Shown here: positions 42,663 to 54,268 of the stretch, in pieces | Layout: the number at the start of each line of letters is the position of its first letter | Position numbering within the stretch: position 1 is the first letter of the stretch | Assembly: GCA_934047225.1 (NCBI GenBank) | Contig: CAKOHE010000074.1 | Location: 459,385 to 523,384, forward strand | DNA: 64,000 bases | Direction of reading: 5' to 3' | From: Ypsolopha sequella | Lineage: Eukaryota > Arthropoda > Insecta > Lepidoptera > Ypsolophidae | Program-made: the position numbers and the translations under genes | Notes under the pieces: generated by a model | Databases searched by the model: none | Told to the model about the DNA's origin: nothing | The model's input: the letters and a program-made list of their open reading frames with translations, nothing else

Positions 42663-42837
42663 AAGTAACAAACTTGAATATAAAAAATCCGGACAAGTGC
42701 AAGTTGGAGCACCGGAAAAATCTGCGAGCATCCATGTTCGCTTTGATCGACAATGCCCTCCGTTACCTCTCAATGTTTTTGAGGCTCAAAGAACATATTA
42801 CTTTTTTGAGTCTGGACGTCAATACTTTTTTCAGAGT

Positions 42838-44583
42838 AGATCCATTCAAACTGATAGGAGGAATGGTAACCCGATGTGTAGATCCATTCAACCTGGTAGG
42901 AGGAATAGTAACGTGATGTTTAGATCCATTCAAACTGATAGGAGGAATGGTAACGTGATGTTTAGATCCATTCAAACTGATAGGAGGAATGGTAACGTGA
43001 TGTTTAGATCCATTCAAACTGATAGGAGGAATGGTAACGTGATGTTTAGATCCATTCAAACTGATAGGAGGAATGGTAACCCGATGTGTAGATCCATTCA
43101 ACCTGGTAGGAGGAATAGTAACGTGATGTTTAGATCCATTCAAACTGATAGGAGGAATGGTAACGTGATGTTTAGATCCATTCAAACTGATAGGAGGAAT
43201 GGTAACGTGATGTTTAGATCCATTCAAACTGATAGGAGGAATGGTAACGTGATGTTTAGATCCATTCAAACTGATAGGAGGAATGGTAACCCGATGTGTA
43301 GATCCATTCAACCTGGTAGGAGGAATAGTAACGTGATGTTTAGATCCATTCAAACTGATAGGAGGAATGGTAACGTGATGTTTAGATCCATTCAAACTGA
43401 TAGGAGGAATGGTAACGTGATGTTTAGATCCATTCAAACTGATAGGAGGAATGGTAACGTGATGTTTAGATCCATTCAAACTGATAGGAGGAATGGTAAC
43501 GTGATGTTTAGATCCATTCAAACTGATAGGAGGAATGGTAACCCGATGTGTAGATCCATTCAACCTGGTAGGAGGAATAGTAACGTGATGTTTAGATCCA
43601 TTCAAACTGATAGGAGGAATGGTAACGTGATGTTTAGATCCATTCAAACTGATAGGAGGAATGGTAACGTGATGTTTAGATCCATTCAAACTGATAGGAG
43701 GAATGGTAACGTGATGTTTAGATCCATTCAAACTGATAGGAGGAATGGTAACGTGATGTTTAGATCCATTCAAACTGATAGGAGGAATGGTAACGTGATG
43801 TTTAGATCCATTCAAACTGATAGGAGGAATGGTAACCCGATGTGTAGATCCATTCAACCTGGTAGGAGGAATAGTAACGTGATGTTTAGATCCATTCAAA
43901 CTGATAGGAAGAATGGTAACGTGATGTTTAGATCCATTCAAACTGATAGGAGGAATGGTAACGTGATGTTTAGATCCATTCAAACTGATAGGAGGAATGG
44001 TAACGTGATGTTTAGATCCATTCAAACTGATAGGAGGAATGGTAACGTGATGTTTAGATCCATTCAAACTGATAGGAGGAATGGTAACGTGATGTTTAGA
44101 TCCATTCAAACTGATAGGAGGAATGGTAACGTGATGTTTAGATCCATTTAAACTGATAGGAGGAATGGTAACGTGATGTTTAGATCCATTCAAAGTGATA
44201 GGAGGAATGGTAACGTGATGTTTAGATCCATTCAAACTGATAGGAGGAATGGTAACGTGATGTTTAGATCCATTCAACCTGATAGGAGGAATGGTAACGT
44301 GATGTTTAGATCCATTCAAACTGATAGGAGGAATGGTAACGTGATGTTTAGATCCATTCAAACTGATAGGAGGAATGGTAACGTGATGTTTAGATCCATT
44401 CAAACTGATAGGAGGAATGGTAACGTGATGTTTAGATCCATTCAAACTGATAGGAGGAATGGTAACCCGATGTGTAGATCCATTCAACCTGGTAGGAGGA
44501 ATGGTAACGTGATGTTTAGATCCATTCAAACTGATAGGAGGAATGGTAACGTGATGTTTAGATCCATTCAAACTGATAGGAGG
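42838..44583. repeat. 42-bp minisatellite, about 41.6 copies, with two unit types
   Basis: The unit begins agatccattcaaactgatag and continues gaggaatggtaacgtgatgt. A second type has acctggtagg and aatagt and is always preceded by a unit ending cccgatgtgt. It starts after cccgatgtgt positions 42871, 43081, 43291, 43543, 43837 and 44467. The unit length is divisible by three and lacks stops in several frames, so long open frames run on both strands (FRSIQTDRRNGNVM on the plus, GSKHHVTIPPISLN on the minus). I regard these as artefacts. The array ends about 60 bp before the next exon. Confidence 0.97.
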
Positions 44584-44650
44584 TTTGTCGATGTGCAACG
44601 GACTAACTTTACGTATATATGTATATTACGTAATACGTATATATGACAAG

Positions 44651-44698
44651 ATCATGAGAGCCATGAACCTAGACCCGCCAGATTGTCCCGTTCCCAAG
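44651..44698 (+). CDS. Penultimate exon of a DUF1091-like small secreted protein
   Basis: Sixteen codons (IMRAMNLDPPDCPVPK) lie between an AG at 44649-44650 and a GT at 44699-44700. The acceptor lacks a pyrimidine tract, so the 5' boundary is weak. The ending CPVPK joins in phase 0 to the exon at 45290. That recreates a C-P-x-P-K-(G)-x-Y-x-(V/I) pattern known from insect DUF1091/ML-like lipid-binding-type proteins. The 42-bp minisatellite ends 67 bp upstream and would lie in the preceding intron. Confidence 0.45.
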
Positions 44699-45289
44699 GT
44701 TGGAAAATCCTAGATATATGTACATATAATATATATATAAATTCAGTCTATATACGTACGTACGTATTGCTTAACTTTTTTGGTCGGAGAAATGTCAAAA
44801 TGCAAGTGTCTTAATCCAACTGCTGGTCTATAAATCTTAGAACGGTGATAGTCTTTCCGTTTCCGCACGTATGCGAGCTTTATTTGTGTTGTACCATCAG
44901 GGAAAGTTCTGCAGGCACATTGGCGGCGGAACGAGTATGTACTAAGGGGGCTTATACCCCAATCATAGATTTTTTTTGCAGTTTTGTACATTTACGTATA
45001 TTTTTACAAAAAGAACACTTATTGTGTACAAAGGCGGCACTTATTGCTTATAGCAAATTCTACCAGGCAACCTTTGGGTAGATAGAAAAGATAATAAAAA
45101 AATAACATGAAAACATTTTTTACCTTGTCTATTATTTTTGGGGTGGACTTGAAGCTAAGCTAAGGGGGGAGGGGGGAGGGGCTTGAGTCACAAAAGGCCT
45201 TTCGCCGCCTTGCTGAATGCGACAGAACTCCTGCAGGTAGATAGATGATAAACCGTAGCTTCGTAAACCAGCATACATTCCCATTCCAG

Positions 45290-45445
45290 GCCAAGTACGT
45301 GGTGGACGCGTTCATGGTGAACTATGAGGAGATGCCCTCGGAAGACATATACGGCAGGTTCGGCGCCACTCTTGTTCTTGTCAAGGATGCAAAAGATGTG
45401 GGGTGCGTCAAATACGAGATCGAGTTTAACGAGAAGAAAGACTAA
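45290..45445 (+). CDS. Terminal exon of a DUF1091-like small secreted protein
   Basis: After the acceptor cattcccattccag the frame encodes AKYVVDAFMVNYEEMPSEDI, YGRFGATLVLVKDAKDVGC and VKYEIEFNEKKD, then a TAA. The pattern of a short beta strand, a Pro-containing linker, a G-(R/K)-(F/W)-x-(A/V) strand and a late Cys in a V-C-(V/L)-x-(Y/V) strand fits DUF1091 (MD-2-like fold) proteins of insects. These are secreted and thought to bind lipids or other small ligands. The predicted polyadenylation signal is at 45608. Upstream exons with the signal peptide were not found. The coding look is strong; the family name is an inference. Confidence 0.6.
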   Translation, partial: AKYVVDAFMVNYEEMPSEDIYGRFGATLVLVKDAKDVGCVKYEIEFNEKKD

Positions 45446-45607
45446 AAGCAGACCATTAAGGGGCTGCACAATGCTAAAATTCAGTCCTGCTCTAACGCGT
45501 TTGTTTTTTGACTCTCTATCCTGCTCTTATCAGAAGCCGCGCACGCAAAACTTCAGTTATTTTGAAATCGCGCCTCCATTAGGACATTAAATATAATTTT
45601 TTTATCT

Positions 45608-45613
45608 AATAAA
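45608..45613 (+). terminator. Candidate polyadenylation signal AATAAA
   Basis: AATAAA followed by a T-rich stretch lies 163 bp after the stop of the DUF1091-like exon. Confidence 0.5.
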
Positions 45614-45879
45614 TATGTTTTTTTCTAGTTAGTATCTGCGTGTGTTGGTTTCGTTTCAATCGGTTTTGAAACACGGAATCTGAATCGCTTTTTTCGTGAA
45701 ATTCATGCTTTTTTAAAGTAATGGAAGATTGAAAGTATGTTTATTTATAAAGTGTAATTAATAATTGTCTTGAGTCAAAAAACATGCCATATTTTTTTTT
45801 TTCAAATTTTTACGATCTACATAGACGGAACTGAATCCAATACAAAACAGATGTTTAGCATTGTGGAGCCCCTTAACAG

Positions 45880-46108
45880 CGTGATTACTGGAAAACGGCT
45901 CACCTCAATAACTATTTTTTATCGGGATAGCCGACCAGTTTCAGCAGATTCAGACTGCCTTCTTCAGGGCGAGAGAGAGAGTGCGGGGCGCAACGTCGTC
46001 GCGGAAGCGTCTTCACCCGCCCTGAAGAAGGCAGTCTGAATCTGCTGAAACTGGTCGGCTATCCCGATCACCAAGAGTTATTGAGATGAACCGTTTTGCA
46101 ATAATCAT
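45880..46108. repeat. Foldback repeat with about 80-bp arms
   Basis: The left arm (aaaacggctcacctcaataa, then gggatagccgaccagtttca and gcagattcagactgccttct) is mirrored by the right arm (tgaaactggtcggctatccc, then gttattgagatgaaccgttt). The spacer is GC-rich. Outer arms have diverged more than inner ones. Confidence 0.85.
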
Positions 46109-46890
46109 GTTTTATCCTCAAGTTTCATTTAATCACAAATAGCGTTATTATTAATAACATAATAACGTCCACCTTGGACATAATAAATACGCATTAAACT
46201 AACGTCAAATTAATTTTAAAGATGTTTGACGAATATTTTATATATTTTGATGTGCAAATATACATCACAAACTTAACTTTGCCGTTTTTTTTTGTGAAGT
46301 GTTTACTGAACCTGCGTAACTAACTTATAAATGTGAAAGCAAAAGGTCACAAGTTCGAATCCTGGGCCGAGGACTTTTTCAAAATATTTGTCTTACTTGT
46401 AATTTTCTACTTTGTACTCTATAATATTATTATATAATATTATAATATTATTATATAATAATAGATTATTAATTCACACAACCACAATAGTTTCAAAATT
46501 TTTAGGAAACTCTGTTTTTACCAACGGCGACGCTGGGCTTCCTTTTCCCTAAGGGTCTTGGGGCGGGAAGTTCGCAAAGAGAAAACCGATTACTAAATCG
46601 AGTAAAAGCTGCACAAATCCATAATATAATATTATAGATTATTATAATCTATAATATTATATAATATTTAGAGTGACAAGGACGAAGCTCTACATAGCCA
46701 ATGTGGATTATTTTCTGCTGGGTACCGTATATATGTATATATAGGTTTGCCAAAAGCTCCTAAAAGCTTAAGGCGTCTAAAAACCTTTTTGTTTACTTTG
46801 TAATAAGTCTTGCCAGAATGCCCCCTCAAAATCAAATCCTGGATCCGCCCTTGATGCATGTAATGCTTACACTCAAACATTTTGTACATA
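46109..46890. other. AT-rich spacer with repeat debris
   Basis: It contains a B-box-like tRNA fragment (ggtcacaagttcgaatcctg at 46347), ATATT-type palindromic runs at 46418-46475 and 46620-46672, and the phrase gggcggatccaggatttgat (minus strand, near 46840). No gene was supported. Confidence 0.5.
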
Positions 46891-47234
46891 AGGACCTATG
46901 CACACGGCGTATTTTATACGCGCAGACAACGAGCCTTTTCAATCCTGTTGCATTTATATCGAAAATATTCTGGCTGCGACTGTAACGTTCGTGCAGTGCG
47001 CGCCAATCTTTTAGTCGCCTCTGAAGATAGACGCAATAGCCGTTTTACGGTGTCAGGGGGACGTTACAGGAGCGAGGGCGCGGAGCACACCCGCCTGCGT
47101 GCCGCACCACACCCCCCGCTCGCCCTTTAGCAGGTGTCAACACTATGCGTTAGTGTTAGTGCTACGTTCGTACACTACAACGCGCGCGTTGCATGAAAAG
47201 TACATTCGTGGAAAAAAATCTATAATTCGTTAAC

Positions 47235-50200
47235 TTAAGGGGAACGAAAATTCAAACAGAAATAAAATGTCAGCTTTCGGATGATTTTGTTGCAATAATT
47301 AGGTTACTTATAGCCATAAAAAAAATACATGTTTTTGGTTGAACTTTAAGGTATTCATTTTCCACAAACCACGTTAATCGATTCATATTTGTACTGTCAA
47401 CGAATTTTTTTGTAACCCTCTATTGCACACTTCTTATCGATTTTGTTTCAGGTATAGCTTTCGCGATTTTGTTGGTTTTTTTTAAATAAAATTAGTGTGA
47501 ATGATATCTATTCATTTTCCAAATACCAAGTTATTCGGGTCAAAAAAAGCACCCCCTTGTTCCAAAAATACGTAAATCCACTGATGCAGTCAGCGGCAGC
47601 AAGATATTGTCAGTCTACGCCTAGCGTTGGCGCCCGTAAGACGTGGAACCTGTGCCCTTTTTTGCAAGCTATAAATATCTCCCAAAACTACTTCAAAACA
47701 CATTCGAATTAATTTCATAAAGTAATATTTCGAGGAGCATCATATTCCTGCCGTTAAAAACTCAACAAAATATGCGTATGAGTGATTTAGCTACATCGTG
47801 CCATAGTCATAACAACAAAACTGAATGAATTTGGAATGAATTCATACTTTTATGCGGGAAAATAATATATGTTACTCTAAAAGAATAATTTTGTGATCGT
47901 TATTGAAACCCAAATTAATTTACTTATACTTACTGAGATCTGAAAATTACCCTCTAGTATTGGCTCACCATTTCATTCCAATAAGTGAAGTTTTTTTGCA
48001 AATTATATAGGTACACTTACTTGGGATAAATCGCCAAGTATTTAAAATATAGAAATTTATTTTGAAATATTTACAGTGCATGGCAAAATTATTAGATCGT
48101 AGATAATCCTGTCGGTACATGTTCAAGTTCTGTTACGCAAAATGAAAATAATGAAACTCTTTTAGGATTAATTTGTTATCCCTATGTTTGTCTGTCTGTC
48201 CGTTTGTCTAGACAATTTTTTCTGGGTAAAATTAATAAATACCAATATTAACGGCCCTCTATAGAGCTGTAAAAACATACTTTTGACGTTTTTATTTATA
48301 TAACGTTTTAGGTTTTTACGTCTTTTTTTTACGTTTTTCATACAAATTTTCTCACTATGAAAATGTAGGGATGAACACTTGAGATAATATTTTGCATTTA
48401 AAAGTCAACACAGAAGGGAATTGTTGAACAAATAATGTAAAAAATATAAAAGCCATGTTGTTCTATTCTAAAGGGATTAATTATCTACTGTTCAATGTGG
48501 CGATAGCTTTGTTTATTTTTTTCCTTGAATTAATTTTTACTAAGATAACAAATAGTTTAATACAAGGTTTTCCTTAAGAGGTCCCTTTACCCCTGTATTT
48601 TTCTTAAAATTCATACAATAGGTATAAACCGAATGTGAAGTCTACAGCTTATTTTCTTCATATCTTTTTTCATGAGTATATTCTAGTGACATCTAACTAC
48701 GTCTCTATACAGCCCAAAAAGCAAAATTTGATAAAACACCATCATAATAGCTGTCAGAATGTCGTCAATATTGCCTCGTTTTTACGCAAAGTTTAACAAG
48801 TTTGTATATTTTCATCTATACTGGAAATAAAAAAGAGAGAAATACAGGCGCCGTTCATGTAAAGATGACTAAGTTTACACACTTTGCTAAGTATAAACAG
48901 TTACCGTTTCATGGAAAACTGTTTTTACCTGAAACCATTTCACAAATTCAATTAACTTATTTTGAATATCTTGTCATCTCGCACTTCTTGATGAGAAATA
49001 CAATTTCAATATGTAAAAATACAACTTTTAGTTAAGAAAACTTATAGGTAAAAGTCTGCTGTATGCATAAGCATATTTTTAATTATATTACAATAGTAAT
49101 AAAATAATTGGCTTATCCGTCGTCGTGATACCAGCCGTAAATTTCTTAAATAATCTGATATCACGCTTATGGAAAACCCACTTATTTTGAAGATACCATA
49201 ATATCATTAAAATATGCTTATTCATATAGCAAACTTTTAACAATAAATTGTCTTAGCTAAAAGTTGTACTTTACCGTTATAATTATTTCTTAATATTTTG
49301 TTACAAATTCGGAGAAATAGCCCTTAAGGAAAACCTTGTATGAAAATATTTGTTATCTTTGTAACAAAGAAAAAAATAATAATAAACAAAGCTATCGCCA
49401 CATTGAACAAACAGTAAATTATTAATCCCTTTAGAATATAACGATATGGTTTTTATATTTTTTACATTATTTGTTCTACAGTTCCTTTCTGTGCTTTCTT
49501 TCAAACGCAAAATATAATGTCAAGTGTTATCTCTATATTTTCATAAGGAGAAAATTTGTATGAAAAAGTTAAGGCGATATGCGAAAAAAATACGGGTGTT
49601 TCTTTTCTGTGTATTTCATGAAATATACAGAAAATTATTATCAGTTTCTGGTATATGCATTCTGACTATATAATCTAGGGTTTTGAAATTTCAAAACGTG
49701 TTTGGATAAATTTTCCTCGATAGAAATAATTGTTGAAATGAGGTCTCCAAACACACTTTTTCTCCTCGTTTGACGAATAGGAACCATATACAGAACTCAA
49801 ACATATTTTATTAGGTGTGTTTCAACAACATCTAGAGATTTGATATTTGAAATTTTGCCAACTATTTTAGTTTTTTTATAAAAATTATAAAACTAAAATT
49901 TTTCGCTTTCGCCCTGAATCCGCCCCTCTCGCACTGAGCGTGTTTTCGCTTGGAGTGACAGTGACAAAAATAAAATTCGCATAGCCTCTTAAACAAAAGG
50001 CCATAAAAACGTTATAATATGTATGTTTTACAGGGCTGTAAATATAAGCATTTATTGATTTTACTCAGAAAAATTGCCTAGACAAACGGACAAACAGACA
50101 AACATAGGGACAACAAATTAATCCCAAAAGAGTTTTTTTTTTAATTTTGCGTAAAGGGACCTGAACATTTCAAACTATGATATAAATAAATTTCTATATT

Positions 50201-51410
50201 TTAAACACTTGGCGATTTATCCCAAGGGTAAACAGGTGTCCCAAAAGTCAACGCTTTCCCTTGGAAGGCTGGTAGGCCAGCTCATGACTGACCAGAATAT
50301 CAAATTATGACCTCAGCAAAAAGTAGATAGTCTTCGAGTTGATGGTACTTTTATAAATTCGAATAGATTTTTGAGAGTCAAAGCTAACCAGTTCTAAATT
50401 CTAAGAATAAAATTTTTGTTGCGCAACTCTGAATAGTCCTGCTATTGATAAAGTCAAAAATAAACCTTGAAATGCTGTAACATCAGGAAGAAAAAATAAA
50501 AACCCAATTTATGAGCAATTTTTTATAATTAGGTTAGTTTGACACCACACCCTGAAAAAAAATGTTCTATGTTAGTTTTGCAAATTTTCTTAAATAACGG
50601 CTCATCAAATATTGTTTTTCAAATGATCTGGCAATTTCTGTGTATTACTTTTGAAAAAAAAGTTATTGCTATTTTACTACCAAAGGAGCTGTGTATTTTT
50701 TTAAATAATTAGAATTTAGAATGAAAGAGTGGCGGGCAGTAAAAATATTTGACGTTCATTAGAAATGCCATTTAACACGCGTTAGAGTGAGATAAATAGT
50801 GACGCTATTTAAAATGAGTTGGAATGAGATAGTAACGCAGTTAAACGTAGTTGAATGAGAGAGGCATAATTGATATAGGCTACAGTGAGATAGATAGTGA
50901 CGTGGTGAATTCCTTCTGAGAATATTTGTTAGTTTCCACTTTTTGTAAAAACAACTTAAATAAAAAATTTTTGTAAAGAAATTTTTGGTCCAATTTATTT
51001 TCCCGCAAGTGTAAAACCAGCTCAACGGGCGAAAAATATTTAAAGAATGGGTAATGGTGACAATTAACCGTCACGATATTATTATGTATCTCTAAAGGAG
51101 TGTCTGAAATGTTCCGAGGGTCAACTGATAAATCAAACACTCAAAAAACCACTTTTAGCCGACCATAATAAATTTACGTCCCGACATGATAGCAAGTAGG
51201 ATCAATGCCGTGTGACGATGATCGAAATACACTAATAAATTAGATAAAATAAAATACGTATTACTTTTGACCCTGCCTCGTCCACTCTATTCGTATTTTT
51301 GCTATGGTGACGCGAGCTTAGAGACCGGGCCGAATTTCCCCCCGCGCGCAAATGTAACATAAATAAGCCACGCCCGGAACTGGTTTTTGTTTTGGCTATG
51401 TCATACTCTT
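47235..51410 (-). mobile_element. TTAA-flanked 3.7-kb element, copy 2 (with nested MITE)
   Basis: TTAA at 47235-47238 and 51407-51410 bounds the inverted copy of 36617-40358. The flanks cgttaac|TTAA and TTAA|tcgttgaatc correspond to the uninterrupted cgttaaa-TTAA-tcgttgaatc on the minus strand near 16780-16800. This gives a direct empty-site comparison. The copy is about 430 bp longer than copy 1 because of a second TTAA insertion at 49569. Its body stays very similar to copy 1, for example in the 86-codon open frame ending at 50880. Confidence 0.87.
49569..49992 (+). repeat. TTAA-flanked MITE, copy B, nested
   Basis: TTAA|GGCGATATGCGAAAAAAATA ... AAATTCGCATAGCCTC|TTAA. The flanks gaaaaag and acaaaagg are contiguous around one TTAA in copy 1 of the host element (38040-38043). 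This proves insertion with TTAA duplication. Confidence 0.95.
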
Positions 51411-51799
51411 AATCGTTGAATCTGTTTGTGTTGCCTCTATTTGTTGTTTTGTTGATTTAGTTTGTTAAAGTTTATTGTTGTTGTTATGCCTCGCGGTCGT
51501 TATAGCGTTTTAAGGCGACAATGTAGGAAAATAGTGTTTATATTAATTTGTTGTATTTAAACAGTTAAGATTGCACTAAAATAATAAATATATATCAAAT
51601 AGGTAGGTACAACAAGTACACCTTCCCACTTATAGTAAACATTTAATAAGTAATCAACCGTTGATATTATTGTTTCCTTGACTATACCTGCGCAAGCTTG
51701 CACTCGTAACTCAATCAGAGGCGACTTAAAGATTGGCGCGCACTATATGCTTCGCGTTTGTACCGCGTCGTCTATGCGTAGTAAATACGTGTGCATAGG

Positions 51800-52116
51800 C
51801 TGTAAATGTAGTTGAAGTAGAACATTACATGCATACACTAATTGTGATTACTGATAAGTGAAGTGATAGATAACCAATCGGTAGTGTTGCTTGTCACGCT
51901 ATCATTTATTTACAATCCCATCCCACTAATATTATAAATGCTAAAGTATGGATGTGGATAGATTTATGTTTGTTACTCCTTCACGTCGTAACTAATAAAT
52001 CGATTGGGCTGAAGCTTTGCACATATGTAGTTCTAGACCTGTAATAGGACATAGACATAGGCTATAGTAGCACCCAATATCTGTCATATATCGTAGACTA
52101 TAAGGTCTAAACTCAC
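51800..52116. other. Spacer, no gene
   Basis: A unique-looking intronic or intergenic stretch. The minus strand begins GTGAGTTTAGACC directly after the SBF-like exon. Confidence 0.5.
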
Positions 52117-52301
52117 CTGACGATGAGGTCGAACTGATGTTGGCGCAACAGATGCTTATTCCCCGGTAGTCTAGAAGCCAGGTCCCTCGCTAGTGCAGTC
52201 CTGGCGGCGGGAGCTCGCAGCGCCCTCAGTACGGCCGGGAAAGACTTCTGGGCGTCCGCGTACCGACATTCAAATATGGCGGCTATGCACGCTCGGAGAA
52301 C
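52117..52301 (-). CDS. Exon of an SBF/MTMR5-13-like protein
   Basis: A 185-bp minus-strand exon sits between an acceptor (ccatatttgcag) and a donor (GTCAG|GTGAGT). It encodes VLRACIAAIFECRYADAQKS, FPAVLRALRAPAARTALARD and NKHLLRQHQFDLIVR. The stretch P-(V)LR-L--(P)-AR-AL----------NK--L--(H)QFDL(V/I)VR is what I recall from the SBF2 region of myotubularin-related pseudophosphatases 5/13. These have an N-terminal DENN domain that activates Rab GTPases and regulates endosomal traffic. It has GC-rich codon usage, unlike its surroundings, and no stops. It starts in phase 0, matching the end of the exon at 53099. Family naming is from memory; another DENN-family protein is the alternative. Confidence 0.65.
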
Positions 52302-53098
52302 CTGCAAATATGGAGGGACTTTTTGTGCGTTTTATTATTGCAAAAATCGAAAGATATGATTGGTTTAAAAACGTAGAAGCTTTATTGCCATCTCGAAAAC
52401 AACAAAGTCTGAGGAACAGTATTGAATTTTGAAATGGGTTATATTTAAACTAGCGAATATAAATTCAAATTTAAGGTGTCAAAAATACTGAATATAGCGT
52501 ATTAAAATACTCAGTGGGCGAAAGACTGTGGCCGAATAAAAATGTTGAAAACGGCGACTTGAAAATACAAATTTGAGCTGAGTTGAATATTTCTCAGGCG
52601 AACAATTTTCTATTTTAGTGATAATTTTATTTTAAATAATAAAACTAGGGACGTCGCGGAGCGGACGCCCCGCTCCGCTTCGCTCGGCTCCTTATTTTAT
52701 CTTACATGTAAACCTAGCTACGCTCGTCGTCCAATTTTTTACTTTTGGTGAAGTATTTTCGATTTCATACTTTAAATTCGCCCACTCAGTATTTTTAGTC
52801 GCACGCTTTGGTATTTATTCCGGACACCTGAAATCGCTAATTATATTTTTATTCGCCTGATTAAAAATTTCCCTTTTGACAACATAGAAGTGTACTTTTG
52901 AGCATATAACATCTGCGGTGATAGAATACGGATTTCTGGAAGCTTTCTTTAGCCATTTATACAAATCTGAACTGCATATTTTTCTCAACAATTTTAACTA
53001 AATATTCAACAACAATTTAAACAGCAATTCTCTCATTTTACAAGATTTTCATCTCCGTCACTTTTGCATGCTGATCGCTAGGCCTAGTCACATAATAC
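52302..53098. other. Intron-like spacer with repeat text
   Basis: This lies between two compatible exons. It contains gtcgcggagcggacgccccg with gctccgcttcgctcgg at 52654-52688, and AT-rich mirrored words (gtatttttagtcgcacgc, actcagtgggcgaaag) that suggest an old repeat. No gene was seen. Confidence 0.5.
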
Positions 53099-53205
53099 CT
53101 CTAATCTCCTGACAGAGTTGGTGAGTAGAAGTTGCCCTTGTTCGCTAGTGGCACCGGTAGGTGGCGCGCCGAGCGGGACTATTCTGGACTGTGGCGTACG
53201 TAGTG
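53099..53205 (-). CDS. Candidate upstream exon of the SBF-like gene
   Basis: On the minus strand, after an acceptor (gtagattaacag), two bases and 35 codons stay open to a donor GAG|GTATTA. The product reads LRTPQSRIVPLGAPPTGATS, then EQGQLLLTNSVRRLE. It ends in phase 0 and would join to VLRACIAAIF of the next exon, about 800 bp further along the same strand. High GC content and an open frame in an AT-rich setting support coding. I do not recognise the peptide itself. Confidence 0.5.
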
Positions 53206-54268
53206 CTGTTAATCTACAACGTATAAGAAATACTGGTTAGGATATGGCGGCGATAATAACACTATCATAACCTTTAATATTTTTTTCGCGAATTAGATGA
53301 ACTTTTAGTATGATCCAACTCCCAAAGACAACCCAAGAAAGGCAAAGAAGGAAGAATGGAGTAAAATTTTGGAACCTTTTCATGTCGATACCAAATTCAG
53401 ATACATTAGCGATACTAGCGCTTCGTAATTAAGTAACCTACTGAAAGAACATGATATAAAAGAGCGTCATTAGATTTATTAAAAAAATTACGCGACAGTT
53501 TTGGACAAAATTGGAACTAAAGCCGAATAGTATATATTTGACAGCACAAAGAAGAAAAATAAGAAAGCTACAAGAAGGCGACCACTTTACAGGTAGATTA
53601 TAAACGGAGTCCTTGTAGTTTTTAACATAATAACAGATATTCTATGGCTTCAACACAAGCTAGATATACAGGTTGCTTGGAAATTAGACGTATTCCTTGA
53701 AATGAGTTATACTAGAGATCATTTCCAACAGTGGAACGCTACTTTTGTCGACACACAAACTGTTTGTTTGTTTTTTAATTGTTCGTAAACTATGTATTTT
53801 CCGTTTTTGTAGTGTGATGATTTACCCCTTTTTGTTTATAATTACTTGGCAAATGTTGTGTATAAGTATAAGTGGCGCATGTATCAGAATATTTATAAAA
53901 ATGTAAGCTCTTTTAAGTGTAACAATGCTTGTGCTGTTGGTGTACCTTTTTTAAATAAATAAATAAATAAATAGACACACTAGCGCCAGAGAATATAAAG
54001 TATTACCACGTAATAGCGCCCTCCCAACTGCAGAGGGCAACAAACGGCGTACAGGTCGACGCATGTAAAAAGAGCTACAGACGCCCTGTGGTGGGGATAC
54101 GTCTGCGCATGTGGTACACTCGCGGGAAAAAGTTCTTATATCTATTATACTGATTAATTATGTAACTAAATTTTTATTCGAGAATAGCGTCACTAATGTC
54201 TGTTTTGTAACAGGTTAGTAATAAAAAATCTAAATATTTATTTATCATTTATATTAAATATTTATAAT
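53206..54268. repeat. MITE end and LINE 3' tail, otherwise unassigned
   Basis: 53668-53735 is a copy of the TTGGAAATT-type MITE end (tacaggttgcttggaaatta). 53855-53972 looks like a LINE 3' UTR ending in (AAAT)n. The remainder has no supported gene. Confidence 0.5.

Larger units (their letters stand above)
46994..51745 (+). mobile_element. TA-type element (as at 16284) interrupted by a TTAA element
   Basis: The ends are CAGTGCGCGCCAATCTTTTA and TTAAAGATTGGCGCGCACTA. TA follows the right end (51746-51747). The base pair before the left end is TG, a likely mutation of TA. Without the insert at 47235-51410 the remaining 0.58 kb aligns with the minus strand of 16284-17044. Both share the GC-rich block gggcgcggagcacacccgcc-like and gttattgttgttatgcctcgcgg-like ends. 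Confidence 0.85.
46895..51799. mobile_element. Outermost inverted ends of a nested element stack
   Basis: cctatgcacacggcgtattt with tatacgcgcagacaacg at the left is mirrored at the right by cgtcgtctatgcgtagtaaa with tacgtgtgcatagg. These look like roughly 35-bp terminal inverted repeats of an older element into which the 46994-51745 stack inserted. I could not find a target duplication. Confidence 0.5.

Noticed and set aside
42697..44646. Open frames of 484 and 611 codons across the 42-bp array
   Set aside because: Same cause: 14-codon repeats open in several frames on both strands. The flanks are non-coding.
46340..46370. A tRNA gene (ggttcgaatcc-like word)
   Set aside because: Only the B-box portion is visible, with no A-box at proper spacing.
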